A stretch of DNA of 64,000 nucleotides from the NCBI RefSeq assembly GCF_000715075.1, contig NC_134082.1, forward strand, positions 145,006,948 through 145,070,947, written 5' to 3'. A program made the position numbers and the translations under genes. Under the pieces are notes generated by a model, which did not search any database, had not been told where the DNA came from, and saw only the letters and a list, made by a program, of their open reading frames with translations. The stretch's first letter is position 1, and each line of letters opens with the position of its first letter. Shown here piece by piece: positions 25,258-35,713 of this stretch. The stretch comes from Nicotiana tabacum (Eukaryota; Streptophyta; Magnoliopsida; Solanales; Solanaceae).

Positions 25258-25443
25258 CTAGGTTATATAGGTCTCACGAGTCATGAGCAGGTTTAGTAGA
25301 GTCTTGCAGATCGGTACAGAGATGTCTGTACTTATGTTCGAGAGGCTGCATAACCTTTAGGAAAAACTTAATATTCTTGAATTCTTGTCGTGCGAATCTG
25401 TTAATTTTGGTAACTAAACTCTTGTTATTCTATCCTCTCACAG

Positions 25444-26830
25444 ATAGTGAGGAAACGTACTACTAGACAGGACAGATAGCCACAAGTGCCACTAGTTGGG
25501 CCTGCGAGAGGCCAAGGTCGCGATTGAGGTCATGGTAGGGGCAGAGGTGCAGCCTACACAACAGCTAGGGCGGCACCTGCAGAACCACCAATTGACCCAG
25601 TTCAGGATTAGGTTCCAGTTGTGGATGCACTAGCGGGACCAGCTCAGGCACCAGCCGTGCCTATTGTATCACAGGCCTCCAAGAGGCCCTAGCTCAGATT
25701 TTGACCATGTGCACTAGTCTTGCTCAGGCAGTCTCTATTCCGGCCGTAGCAGCTACTTCTAAGGCCGAGGGAGGTGCTCGGACTCTTGTCGCCCGCACAC
25801 CTGAGCAGGTGGTATATGGACTCCAGACACTAGGGGCACCACCAGCCTAGTCGGTTGCAGCTGCTCAAGACTATGTGGTTCCTGTCATACCTGATGATGA
25901 GCGGCATAGATTGGAGAGGTTTGGTAGACTTCAGCCTTTGATTTTCAGTGGTGCAGAGGGCGAGGATGCCTAGGGTTTCTTGGATAAGTGTCACAGGATT
26001 ATCCATACAACAGGTATTATGGAGACCAATGAGGTCTCGTTCACTACTTTTCAGTTCTCTAGAGTTGCATTCACTTGGTGGGAGCATTGTGAGAGGCGTA
26101 GGCCGGTTGGTGCAGCGCCCCTTACATGGAAGCAATCCTCCATTCTCTTCCTAGAGAAGTATGTGCCGCAGTCTAGCAGAGAGGAGCTACGCAGACAGTT
26201 TGAGCAGTTGCGTCAGGATGATATGACTATGATGCAGTACGAGATGAGATTTTTTTATTTAGCCCATCATTATGTTTGGTTGGTTCCCACGGATAGGGAG
26301 AGGATCAGAAGGTTCGTTGATGGTCTTGCATATCAGTTGTGGATTCTTATGACTAGGGATAGGGTGTTAGGTGCTTCTTTTGAGGAGGTTTTTCACATTG
26401 CTCGAGAAATAGAGTCTGTTCGTCGCCAGGAGCAGGCTGAGAGGGAGGACAAGAGGCCTTGTGGATCAGGTAGTTTTTGTAGTGTTCCTTCTAGAGGTCA
26501 GTTTCACCACGACAGGGGTCGTCCCTATAGACATGCTCAGATGGCTCATCCAGTTCACCGTGGTGCATTATCTGGACATAGTTCTCACAGTTCTTAGCAG
26601 GGCCACTCATCTCTTAGTGCTCTTCCAGCTCAAAGTTCGTCTCATGCACTATCAGCTCAAGGTTCATATATGACTGGTCCTTCTAGCGGTTATCCTGGTG
26701 CTCGGGGCTCCCTTTAGTCTCCACTGCCATTTGCGGGACGAGGTTGCTTTAAGTGTGGAGATTTGGGTCATATCAAGAGGTACTGTCCCCGCCTTTCGAG
26801 AGGTTCATCTTAGTAGTGGAGTCAGTCTTC
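25444..26830 (+). pseudogene. gypsy gag (retrotransposon capsid), broken
   Basis: Translation from 25444 gives the basic N-terminus typical of this gag family, but the first codon is ATA where an ATG is expected. Stops follow at 25477 (TAG), 25525 (TGA) and 25609 (TAG). The capsid core survives as a 205-codon frame at 25980-26597 with the WWEHCERRR and LEKYVP...REELRRQFEQLRQ motifs of the retrotransposon gag domain. A CCHC knuckle CFKCGDLGHIKRYC lies at 26745-26786, just before two adjacent TAG codons. Gag would package the element RNA into cytoplasmic particles. It cannot be made intact from this copy. Confidence 0.85.
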
Positions 26831-26984
26831 AACTTAGCATTAGTTACTGTACTACCCACCCAACTAGATCGGGGTAAAGGTCAGTCGGCTAGGGTCGCCC
26901 TAAAGGGGGAGTCCAATCAAGTGGTGGTCAAGCCCGTTTCTATGCACTCCCTGCCAAACCTATTACTTCAGGTGTTGTGATCAC

Positions 26985-27600
26985 ATGGATGCCTCTGTAT
27001 TATTTGATCTTAGTTCCACTTTTTCATATGTGTCGTCGTATTTTGCTCATTATTTGGATACGCCCCGTGAGTCTCTTATTTCATATGTTCATGTATCTAC
27101 TCCGATGGGTGATACTATTATTATGAACCGAGTATATCGGTCGTGTGTGGTGATTGTTGGCGGATTGGAGACTAGGGTTGATCTGTTATTGCTCAGTATG
27201 GTGGATTCTGATGTGATCTTAGGGATGGAATGGTTGTATCCCTATCATGCTATTTTAGACTACCAGCTAAAACTGTAACACTGGCCATGCTGGGTTACCA
27301 TGGATTGAGTGGCGAGGTTCTTTAGGCTATGTTCCTGATAGGGTAATTTCATTCTTGAAGGCTCAGCACTTGGTTGGTAAGGGTTGTCTTTCTTATTTGT
27401 CCTTTATGAGGGATGTCAGTGCAGAGACTCCTACTACTGATTCAATTCTGGTGGTGAGAGATTTTTTAGATATGTTTCCTGCAGACGGGTCGGACATGCT
27501 GTCGGACATGGATATTGACTTCGGTATTGATTTGGTGTCGGGTAATCAGCCCATTTCTATTCTGCCGTATCGTATGGCACCGGCGGAGTTAAAGGAATTG
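26985..27600 (+). pseudogene. gypsy aspartic protease and linker, broken
   Basis: The frame 26985-27278 has DASVLFDLSSTFSYVSSYFA, the retropepsin active-site region. The family has Asp-Pro-Gly-Ser or a similar tetrad where this copy reads DLSS, so activity is unlikely. The second half has VILGMEWL followed by a stop and a frame change. The linker frame 27355-27609 leads into the reverse transcriptase and ends in a TAG where the family has Gln (ELKELKEQ). Confidence 0.75.
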
Positions 27601-28900
27601 AAGGAGTAGCTTCAGGAACTCCTTGATAAGGGGTTATTTGGCCTAGTATGTCACCTTGGGTGCACCAGTCCTATTTGTGAAGAAAAAGGATGGAACTATG
27701 AGAATGTGCATTGATTACAAGCAATTGAACAAAGTCACAATCAAGAACAAGTATCATTTGCCTCGTATTAATGATTTGTTTGACCAGCTTCAGGGAGAGA
27801 GGGTGTTCTCCAATGTCGAATTGAGGTCAGGGTATCACCAGTTTAAGATTACTGACTCAGATATTCTTAAGACAGCTTTCAGGACCCGTTATGGTCATTA
27901 TGAGTTCCTTGTGATGTCTTTTGGACTTACCAATTCCCCAGGAGGAGCATGCCCAACATTTGCAGATTGTGTTGCAGCACTTGAGAGAGGAGAAACTTTA
28001 TGCTAAGTTCTCCAAGTGTGAGTTTTGGCTTAGTTCAGTAGCGTTCTTGGGACACATGGTGTCCAATGAGGGTATTCAGGTAGATCCGAAGAAGATAGAG
28101 GTGGTCCAGAGTTGGCCCAGACCATCCTCAGCCACAGAGATTCGGAGCTTTCTCGGTTTGGCGGGTTATTACCGTTGATTCGTCCAGGGTTTCTCTTCTA
28201 TTGCATCGCCCTTGACCAAATTGACCCAAAAGGGTGCTCCTTTCAGGTGGTCGGATGAGTGTGAGGCGACCTTTCAGAAGCTCAAGACTACCTTGACCAC
28301 AACTCAAGTGTTAGTTTTGCCTTTAGCTTCTGGTTCTTATATAGTATATTGTGATGCTTCTCGGATCGATATTAGGAGTGTCTTGATGAAGGGGGTAGAG
28401 TGATTGGTTATGATTCGCGCCAGTTGAAGACCCATGAGAAGAACTATCCTGTTCATTATTTAGAGTTGGCTAACATTGTTCACACATTGAAGATTTGGAG
28501 GCACTATCTTTATGGTGTGTCTTGTGAGGTGTTTACTGATCATCGTAGCCTGTAGCACTTGTTCAAGCAGAAGGATCTCAATTTGAGGCAGCGGAGATGT
28601 TTGGAGCTGCTAAAGGACTATGATATTACCATTTTGTACCATCCGGAAAAGGCCAATGTGGTCGTTAATGCCTTGAGTAGGAAGGTAGTGAGTATAGGCA
28701 GTCTTGCATTTATTCCTGTTGGGGAGAGACCTCTTGCAGTTGATGTGCAGGCTTTAGCCAACCAGCTAGTGAGATTGGATATTTCAGAGCCCAGTCGGGT
28801 TCTAGCTTGTGTGGTTTCTCGGTCTTCCTTGTTTGATCACATCAAAGAGTGCCAGTGTGATGATCCTCATTTGCTTGTCCTCAAGGACAAGGTTTAGCAT
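27600..28900 (+). pseudogene. gypsy reverse transcriptase and RNase H, broken
   Basis: Reverse transcriptase blocks are clear: [48 protein letters not shown]. The reading then jumps from LTNSP to EEHAQHL at about 27940. That deletes roughly 30 residues including the catalytic (Y/F)xDD motif. The thumb and connection ([16 protein letters not shown]) and RNase H ([17 protein letters not shown]) follow. Further lesions are a frameshift near 27620-27650, TGA at 28176, a frameshift near 28400, TAG at 28553 and TAG at 28895. Copying activity is impossible without the catalytic aspartates. Confidence 0.88.
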
Positions 28901-29027
28901 GATGATGCTAGAGATGTGACTATTGGAGATGATGGGGTATTAAGGATGTAGGTCCGGATATGTGTGCCCAATGTGGATGGGCTACGGGAGATGATTCTTG
29001 AGGAGGCCCACAATTTGTAGTATTCCA

Positions 29028-29997
29028 TGTGATAGGTTTTAAATGTCCTTGCCTTATGTTTTGATGATCTAACAAAATTACTGTTAAGAACCAGATATGG
29101 AACCTGACCTACTTGGACTATACTGCAAGTATAACGGATTCCAGTTAAAGGTGAACTGCTATAGCTTCAGGAGATAGGAAACCAAACAAGGACCTGATAC
29201 CCTTGTGGTTTCTCATAGTAGTACAAAGTTAATTGGACACAGCTAGAAACGAAGTGAACGCCTGCACTATTTTTGCCGCACTGCACTGTTTCCAGTGCCC
29301 ACTCATTCGTTGACCAACTAAAGTGCTCACATCATTTCAAATGATGTGATCAAGGTGTACCAACAATGAGTTTATATTGAAACGTCACTTGAATGTTTCA
29401 GTTTCTCATTCAAGCCTTTTGCAAAAATAGAGAAATCAATTCTCACGAGCTTGAAGAACAAAGTTGAACACTACTACGGATCAGTTCCTAAAGTCAGTAT
29501 TTTGTTGTCCTTAGTTGAGTTGTAACTTTGTGATTGTACTTATTGTATCTCCTAAATTGTTTACCTAGAAGCGTTGATTAGTAATCCTCTTGTAAAATCC
29601 GTAAACTCCTTGAGTTTATGTTGTGACTAGGTTTAGTCATAAGCAAACGCCTTTGTAACTATAGAGTGACAAAGTGGCTTGTGGTGAGAGCATCACAAGT
29701 TAGTGAAAGTCTTTGTAACTAGGGAGTCACAAAGTGGCTTGTGGTAAGAGTACCACAAGTTAGTTGATTTGAATTCTTTGTAATGGAGTCATTACAAAGT
29801 GGCCTGTAATAGGTTTTTACAAGTTAGTGAAGTTGAAAGCCTACAGGTGTAGGCCGTGGTTTTTGGTCCCCTTGTGTGGGATTTTTCCACATAAAAATCC
29901 CTTGTCTCATTTACTTACAGTTTATTAGCATTCTCAGCAGAATCTCGTAGAGGACCAGGTACTCTACTGTTTGGTGGACTCATACAAACTAACACCA
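29028..29997 (+). mobile_element. Solo LTR of a Sirevirus-like copia element
   Basis: The block starts TGTGATAGG and ends ACACCA, and interrupts the gypsy pol between the RNase H/linker and the integrase zinc region. The host reading resumes at 29998 with CATCCGGGTGCCGCGAAGATG. A TCCA repeat flanks it on both sides. Its reverse complement matches the LTR at 38498-39382, for example TTATGTTTTGATG, GAACCAGATA and TTGGTGGACTCATA in the same order. It has no internal region, so it is a solo LTR left by LTR-LTR recombination. Internal repeats such as TTTGTAACTA(T/G)(A/G)GAGT and (A/C)CACAAGTTAGT occur three times near 29.65-29.83 kb. Confidence 0.82.
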
Positions 29998-30928
29998 TCC
30001 ATCCGGGTGCCGCGAAGATGTATCAGGATTTGAGACAGCACTATTGGTGGAGGAGGATGAAGAAAGATATAGTTGGGTTTGTAGCTCGGTGTCTCAACTA
30101 TCAGCATGTGAAATATGTGCAATAGAGGCGGGGTGGCTTGCTTCAGTAGATAGAGATTCCAGAGTGGAAGTGGGAGCGGATCACCATGGATTTTGTAGTT
30201 GGGCTTTCACGGACTTCGAGGAAGTTCGATGCTATTTGGGTGATTGTTGATCGGCTAACCAAGTCTGTGCACTTCATTCCAGTGAGTACTACTTATTCTT
30301 CAAATCGGTTGGCTAAGATTTACATTAGAGAGATTGTTCGCATGCACGATGTGCTAGTTTCTATCATTTCAAATAGAGGCACGCAGTTCACATTGCAGTT
30401 TTGGAGAGTCGTGCAGCGAGAGTTAGGCACTCAGGTTGAGTTGAGCACAACATTTCATCCTTAGACAGACAGGTATTCCGAGCACACTATTTAGATTCTA
30501 GAGTACATGTTACATGCGTGTGTCATCGATTTTGGTGGTTTATGGGACCAGTTTCTGCCGCTCGCGAAGTTGTCTTATAATAACAGTTATCATTCTAGCA
30601 TTCAGATGGCTCCGTGTGAGGCTTTATGCAGGGGGCAGTATAGATCTCTAATGGGTTGGTTTAAGTCGGGTGAGGCTAAGCTTTTGGGTACAGACTTAGT
30701 ACAAGATGCTTTGGACAAGGTGAAAGTGATTCAGGAGTGGCTTCGCACGACACAGTCAAGACAAAAGAGTTATGCTGACAGAAAGGTCCGGGATGTATCT
30801 TACAAGGTTGGGGAGAAGGTTTTGCTAATGGTTTCACCCATAAAGGGTGTTATGAGATTAGGGAAGAAGGGTACGTTGAGCCCTCAGTTTATTGGGTCGT
30901 TTGAGACGTGGGCCCAGGAGCCGGGTTT
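29998..30928 (+). pseudogene. gypsy integrase, broken
   Basis: The zinc-binding region reads YWWRRMKKDIVGFVARCLNY, so the second cysteine of the CxxC pair is Tyr. The catalytic core starts MDFVVGL, which keeps the first Asp. The second Asp region reads SIISNRGTQF, with Asn where the family has Asp. TAG stops lie at 30123, 30462 and 30492, all at positions where the family has Gln. The C-terminal part (30507-30928) keeps WDQFLPLA and YADRKVRDV, then breaks off inside the SPIKGVMR...GSFE region. Everything after that, including any chromodomain, is gone. Confidence 0.86.
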
Positions 30929-32583
30929 GAGCTAATTTTGGATTTAGGCTATGATTTGGTATTTTTCTTGTGGAATTATTCCTTTAGCCTATATTGGTCG
31001 TATTGTATTATTTGTGGCTAGATTCGGGGAGTTCATAGGCCGAGTTGAGATGCAAGGGCAATGCGGAGTAGATTTTGCTCGGTTTGAGGTAAGTAACGCT
31101 TTCAAACTTAGTTCTGACGGTTTGAAACCCCAGACTGTGTGTTATGTGTTTAGTATTAAGGTGACGCACATGCCAAGTGACGGGCGTGCGGGCGTGCACT
31201 ATGAGAATCGTGACCTGGATCATTCCATGGCACCGTTTAGTGACTCTTTCTTGTTGATATCCGAGTTTCCATCATGTGATAAAGTAAATGGGCTGTAAAT
31301 CCTGATAGATATCATTTAGGGCTTTACGACGATACTGTTGAGACCCCAAGTGGTTATTTCTTGCTATCATCTCACTGATTCCATTGATATTCTGTACTCA
31401 GTCATATTCATGCATTTTATATCATATCTCAGTATCAGTTGTTATTTATTGGCACATCATATCATTATTACGGGCTAGTTAATGACATTGTGAGCCCGTA
31501 GGTGAGACTGGAGAGTGATGACTGAGTGAGGCCGAGGGCCTGATTATGAGTGACAAATATGGGATTGGGTTGCACGCTGTAGCGGTTGTATTGATTTTAA
31601 TAGTGCTTGGGCTGAAGGAGCCCCTCCGGAGTCGGTACAAACCCCTAGTGAGCGCAGTTGATGTTATTATTTGGAGATGGATCTTCTCTATAAGGCTAGA
31701 TTCGCCTATGTCCTCGGTACTGGAGACTGATGGTCAATGATGTATATATTTCGGGATGGATCTCCTTGGGTCGTATGAGCCATATACAATATTGAGTTGT
31801 TATGAGTTTATTATTATTATTTGGAGATGGATCTTCTCCATAGGGTTGGATTGGCCTTCCCCAGTACTGAGTGATATAATCCGGGATGGATCTTCCCTGG
31901 GTCGTATGAGCCATATACAATACTGAGTGGACGAGTATTTGAGAGTGTGAACACATGAGATATTCAGCATGGTGCATCACATACAGTATGTGCATTGGCA
32001 TGTAGATGTAGCAGAGTTTATTCGTTACCTTGTTTAGATCTGCTCTATTTTACTGTTTCAGCTGCCTATTAAATTTAAAACATGCCTACATTTCTGCACA
32101 TTCATTTCTATTATTTTTGTTGTGCTCGAGTTCGGCACTACCTTTTAGTCCACAATTTGGACTCGTTACTTACTGAGTTGGTTTACTCACGTTAACCCAT
32201 GTACCTTGTGTGCAGATTCAGGAACTTTTGGTCCTAGTGGTAGTCGTTGATCGAGGCTTCAGGCTTTAGGAGACTATCGAGGTATCTGTACGGCATTCGC
32301 AGGCCTTGAATCTCCTTCTTTATCTCTATATGTATTTTAGTTTTTTCCTTTAAACATTGTAATAGACTATGTTCCCTTATAGACGCTCATGCACTCAGTG
32401 ACATTCCATTTTGAGCAGTTGTATCGTAATTTATATTTTATTATGTTTTCAAAATGTTCCTTAATGACTTATCGCTTTCGTATTTATTGTCTAAAATATT
32501 TTTGCGGTGTTGGATTATTGAGTTGAGGCTGGCCAAGTTTCATTATAGGTGCCACCACGACGGGTCGAGTTTGGGTCGTGACA
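30929..32583 (+). repeat. 3' LTR of the gypsy element, 5' truncated
   Basis: From about 31090 it matches 2390-3991 of the left-edge LTR, and the last 1.2 kb match the 5' LTR. It ends GGGTCGTGACA at 32583. The LTR start (TGTAACGACCC) and the polypurine tract are absent. The integrase frame runs straight into LTR-internal sequence near 30.91-30.93 kb. A deletion removed the junction. Confidence 0.8.
31672..31929 (+). repeat. ~150-bp direct duplication with hairpins in the 3' LTR
   Basis: Units start at 31672 and 31822 with TGGAGATGGATCTTCTC(C/T)AT and have the same internal palindromes as 24311-24587 in the 5' LTR. Confidence 0.75.
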
Positions 32584-34250
32584 TTATTACTTTTTCAGTT
32601 GCCCATTTTCTCCCCTAATATTAGGATCACCAACACATATCCCCAACCTTTTTTGGGGATCCATCTTTGTGTATTATGGTGTAATAATTAAATCATATAG
32701 CACATCTATATTTTTAGATGGAAATTATTTGGCTCCCGACCAAGAACTAATTGTGATAGTGAGAATTTATCATAAGTTATTGGCTAGATGCATACAAGTG
32801 TCGTTGTATATTAATTAACACATCTCATACCAAATTTTCTTTTGTTCTCGTAACTAGTGGTTTAGCTATAATTGGAGATATAGAATTTCTACTAAACCAA
32901 CTTAGATTTAAACCAACATTATCATCACAATTTACATTCTGGAACTGTGCTCCAATAATTTGAGCAAGCAACCTTGCAAAATTCAAACTACAAGTTGATA
33001 ACAACGCAATTGTGACCATACATGTGATGCATCTATTAAAATTATATAATAGTAAACGGTCCACATGACAGGTGACTATATATATATATATATCACATTT
33101 TATTCGTTCCAGAAATTAAAGGATTCAATTCCAACATTAACTGGTATATCATGAGAATAAGCAGCACAAAAGAATTCTTGAAGAATATTCCGTTTCTTCA
33201 ATATATGGCAATATGAATTCTCAATCAATTTTTCGCATCATAATTGAACGGGGGTGGCCGGTCATGCCAACTGATATTTGTTTAAGTAAACCTCTAGTTT
33301 ACTTGTGGCATATGAATCCATCATCACGCTTATACTTGTGTTGTACAAATAGAAGGAAAGTCGGATAATTATTTATATTTACCCGGTATGATTATAGTAA
33401 TATGGAGATATTCACTCTTCCTTTCATTTATAGTCTCAAATGCCAACCACTTTGGCTAATATATTTAAAACTCAAAAGTTTCTTTTGAGACTTATTATAA
33501 TATCAATATCAAGAACAATTTTATTTATTTGTGTAGCAATAAATTAAGTTTTCCGGAGCTCTTAATTGATTTTGTACTACAAGACCTTTTGTCACACCAT
33601 CCATATAATGAATGTCTCATTTACGGAGAAAATCATATCATAATAATTGTCATAGTCAAAATCATCAAAAGCAAAATTATTTCTTGCTTTAATTTTGCCT
33701 TTATTAACTTTTTCCAAGGCATGGAAAAATATTTTTGGCGTACCACATGTACAAGACCAATGACTTATTTATGCAACTACGCAGTAATGTTCATTATCTT
33801 TGTTTCTCTCAAACCTCCTATAGAGGTGAGTTGTAGTATTTATTCAATCATGCATAAGCACATTCTTATGCATTATTTATATCATATATATATTTTAACA
33901 TTCACTTTCACGGTTGAGTCTGCATTTATAATGCTTATCACAAGTCGCATTCCTTAAAAAAAAGGACTATAATCGTTTGAACGTTTCTCATATTTATAGA
34001 CCATATTGATACACATTTCCTTCACCTTTGAAGGATTACTTTGAGAATCCTTATTGTTATCCTTTTTACAATTATCATAATAATGACTATTATTATTTTG
34101 GTCTTTGGCACGCTCACGTTCATTGGTTAATCACTTGTCTTCTTTTGGATATATTATGTGTTGCTACCACATTCGCTTCAAGAATATGGAGCACATCAAG
34201 TGGGATAAGCTTTATGATTTTTCTTGAAAAAATAAATTTTCCTTAGTCAT
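32584..34250 (-). pseudogene. Decayed copia gag and integrase (part 1 of a split element)
   Basis: On the minus strand, integrase remnants are readable near 33060-32590: FIDASHVWSQ, NFARLLAQIIGAQFQN, IIAKPLVTRTKENL and then PYTKMDPQKRLGI. Upstream, near 33770-33640, SHWSCTCGTPK matches the end of a GHWSRTCRTPK-type zinc knuckle and leads to an acidic stretch (FAFDDFDYDNYYDM). Around 34190-34120 EANVVATHNISKRRQV fits the gag linker. All are broken by many stops and shifts. The piece adjoins the gypsy insertion at 32583 and continues at 22722. The lineage looks like the Ale/Retrofit/Bianca side of Ty1/copia, but this is uncertain. Confidence 0.68.
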
Positions 34251-34982
34251 CATTATATCACCAATATGGTACATTGAGACTCAAACCTAATGTCTTATCG
34301 CTATAAAGGCATGTTAGGCCATAATGAAATGGGACTCGAACCAACTCTTACAATCTTGGAGCATCAGGATTCAAAACCCGATGTCTTATCCTCTTGGTGC
34401 GTTGGGACTTAAAACTCATCGTCTTATCCTTAACCATTGGCATAATAGGCCATAGTGCATCACCCTTGAGCCTTTAATCACGAGGAGCCTTAGATAACAC
34501 TGCAGCGAAGGTCACAACAAATATGAATAGCAGCGTAAGTTACTTGTGTTTAATCTACAACACTGTCATTTTTTCTTTTTATGAAAATCAGATTTCTAAT
34601 TCTAATGCCCCGCGTCACTGTATATTTTCCATCAATTGCCAAAAAGTGATTGCCCACAAACACGCATAATACATAGGCAACTCAAAAGATTGGATATGGT
34701 TCTTCTTGATTCAACCAGCTCATTTTCATGCACAAATAATATTGTATTTTGTGTAATATGAACAATACCAAATCTTAAATCCCAAATATTAAAAGAGAAT
34801 TTATATGAAGAATGAAAAAAACACTCCCTGGACAGTTGAAGCAAATTGATTCACATATGAAATACTCGAGCTTCCACTAGCAACATAAGTGATTCTAGGT
34901 AGTCAACATTTTTGTAGTTCAACCCTGGACTTGGTTATCTTTGTACTTTAAGATGATAATTGAAATAAAAAATTAGAGATTT
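34251..34982 (-). other. Probable gag start and leader of the decayed copia element
   Basis: No frame survives. Near 34280-34440 are three loose repeats of a unit like GGGACT(T/C)(A/G)AAAC(C/T)...GTCTTATC, which I cannot assign. By position the stretch should hold the gag start and leader of the minus-strand copia element, whose PBS lies at 34983. Confidence 0.4.
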
Positions 34983-34991
34983 GTGCTGATA
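34983..34991 (-). other. Copia primer binding site (half-tRNA type)
   Basis: The minus strand reads TATCAGCAC, the short internal Met-tRNA site used by several plant copia lineages. It directly follows the LTR end. Confidence 0.6.
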
Positions 34992-35320
34992 ACGTATTAA
35001 GAAACTTAGCTCAAAGTAACAATATAAAACAAGGAAAACAAGAGATATAGAGAGAGAGGAGAAATTCTTATTTCTTCCATGTATTCAAGTGTATACAATA
35101 TGATGCTCAAATCCTCTATTTATAGGATGATATTTAGGTAATACAAAGGGATGTTATGAACATGATATTAACTATTGAAATCATAGGGGAAGATCATGGA
35201 GGAGGTTATGGAGGTGTGGGAGTTACAACCATAATGGTAAAAAGTAGTGGGAGGTTAATGGAGAAGACTATCGGGAGTAACTTCTTTAGAAGTTATAGAC
35301 ATCCATATTAATATAGTATG
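34992..35320 (-). repeat. 5' LTR of the decayed copia element (approximate ends)
   Basis: On the minus strand the sequence has TCCTATAAATAGAGGA near 35130, a promoter-like TATA box. A pyrimidine-rich CTCTCCTCTCTCTCTATAT leader follows, then CTAAGTTTCTTAATACG directly before the primer site. This is the layout of short copia LTRs of the TATCAGCAC class. The outer end near 35320 is a guess, and no 3' LTR partner was found near 12.6 kb. Confidence 0.55.
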
Positions 35321-35713
35321 CTTCTTTTTTGTTTGATTTATCGTCATTAGTGTTTGCTTTGTTAGCTTCCGCACGACGCATTTTTATTTTCAATCCCAAC
35401 AAAGCGCTTTTAAGAAAAAAAATACTTCTCAAAATAAGCTGATTTTAGAAGATTGGCCACACAGGCTTTAAATCTGGTACTCCATGGTATTAGACAAGGA
35501 ACTTTTATTTCTGGATAGAAATTTCGTTTTCATCAATGCAGTAGCCTCATCACTTAAAAGCGCCTCATATATAGGAGCTATTGGTTCTTCCCAAGAAGAC
35601 AAATAACAGAAATATTTCACCTAATTCTTAATGGATACACAATCCCCTTATTCATTAATTAATACAAATATAACTTGTATACATAACATGATCTGCATTC
35701 TATGTAACGAAGC
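35321..35713. other. Intergenic and chitinase 3' flank
   Basis: No gene is supported. The right-hand 80 bases should be the chitinase 3' untranslated region, read leftward. The rest is unassigned AT-rich DNA. Confidence 0.5.

Larger units (their letters stand above)
22723..32583 (+). mobile_element. Ty3/gypsy retrotransposon, pseudogenised, with nested solo LTR
   Basis: The element runs from TGTAACGACCCGGACGG to GGGTCGTGACA. The flanking pentamers GTATT (22718-22722) and TTATT (32584-32588) differ by one base and look like a worn target-site duplication. The order is LTR, PBS, gag, protease, reverse transcriptase, RNase H, integrase, LTR, which is the Ty3/gypsy order. All genes are broken. 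A solo copia-type LTR interrupts it at 29028-29997. A deletion has fused the integrase end to the interior of the 3' LTR near 30.93 kb. LTR ends and PBS type suggest a chromovirus-type (Tekay/Del-like) lineage, but the C-terminus that would decide this is missing. Confidence 0.88.

Noticed and set aside
33529..33957. 142-codon plus-strand frame
   Set aside because: It is antisense to the decayed copia gag zinc-knuckle region. Its hydrophobic content is a reverse-strand artefact.
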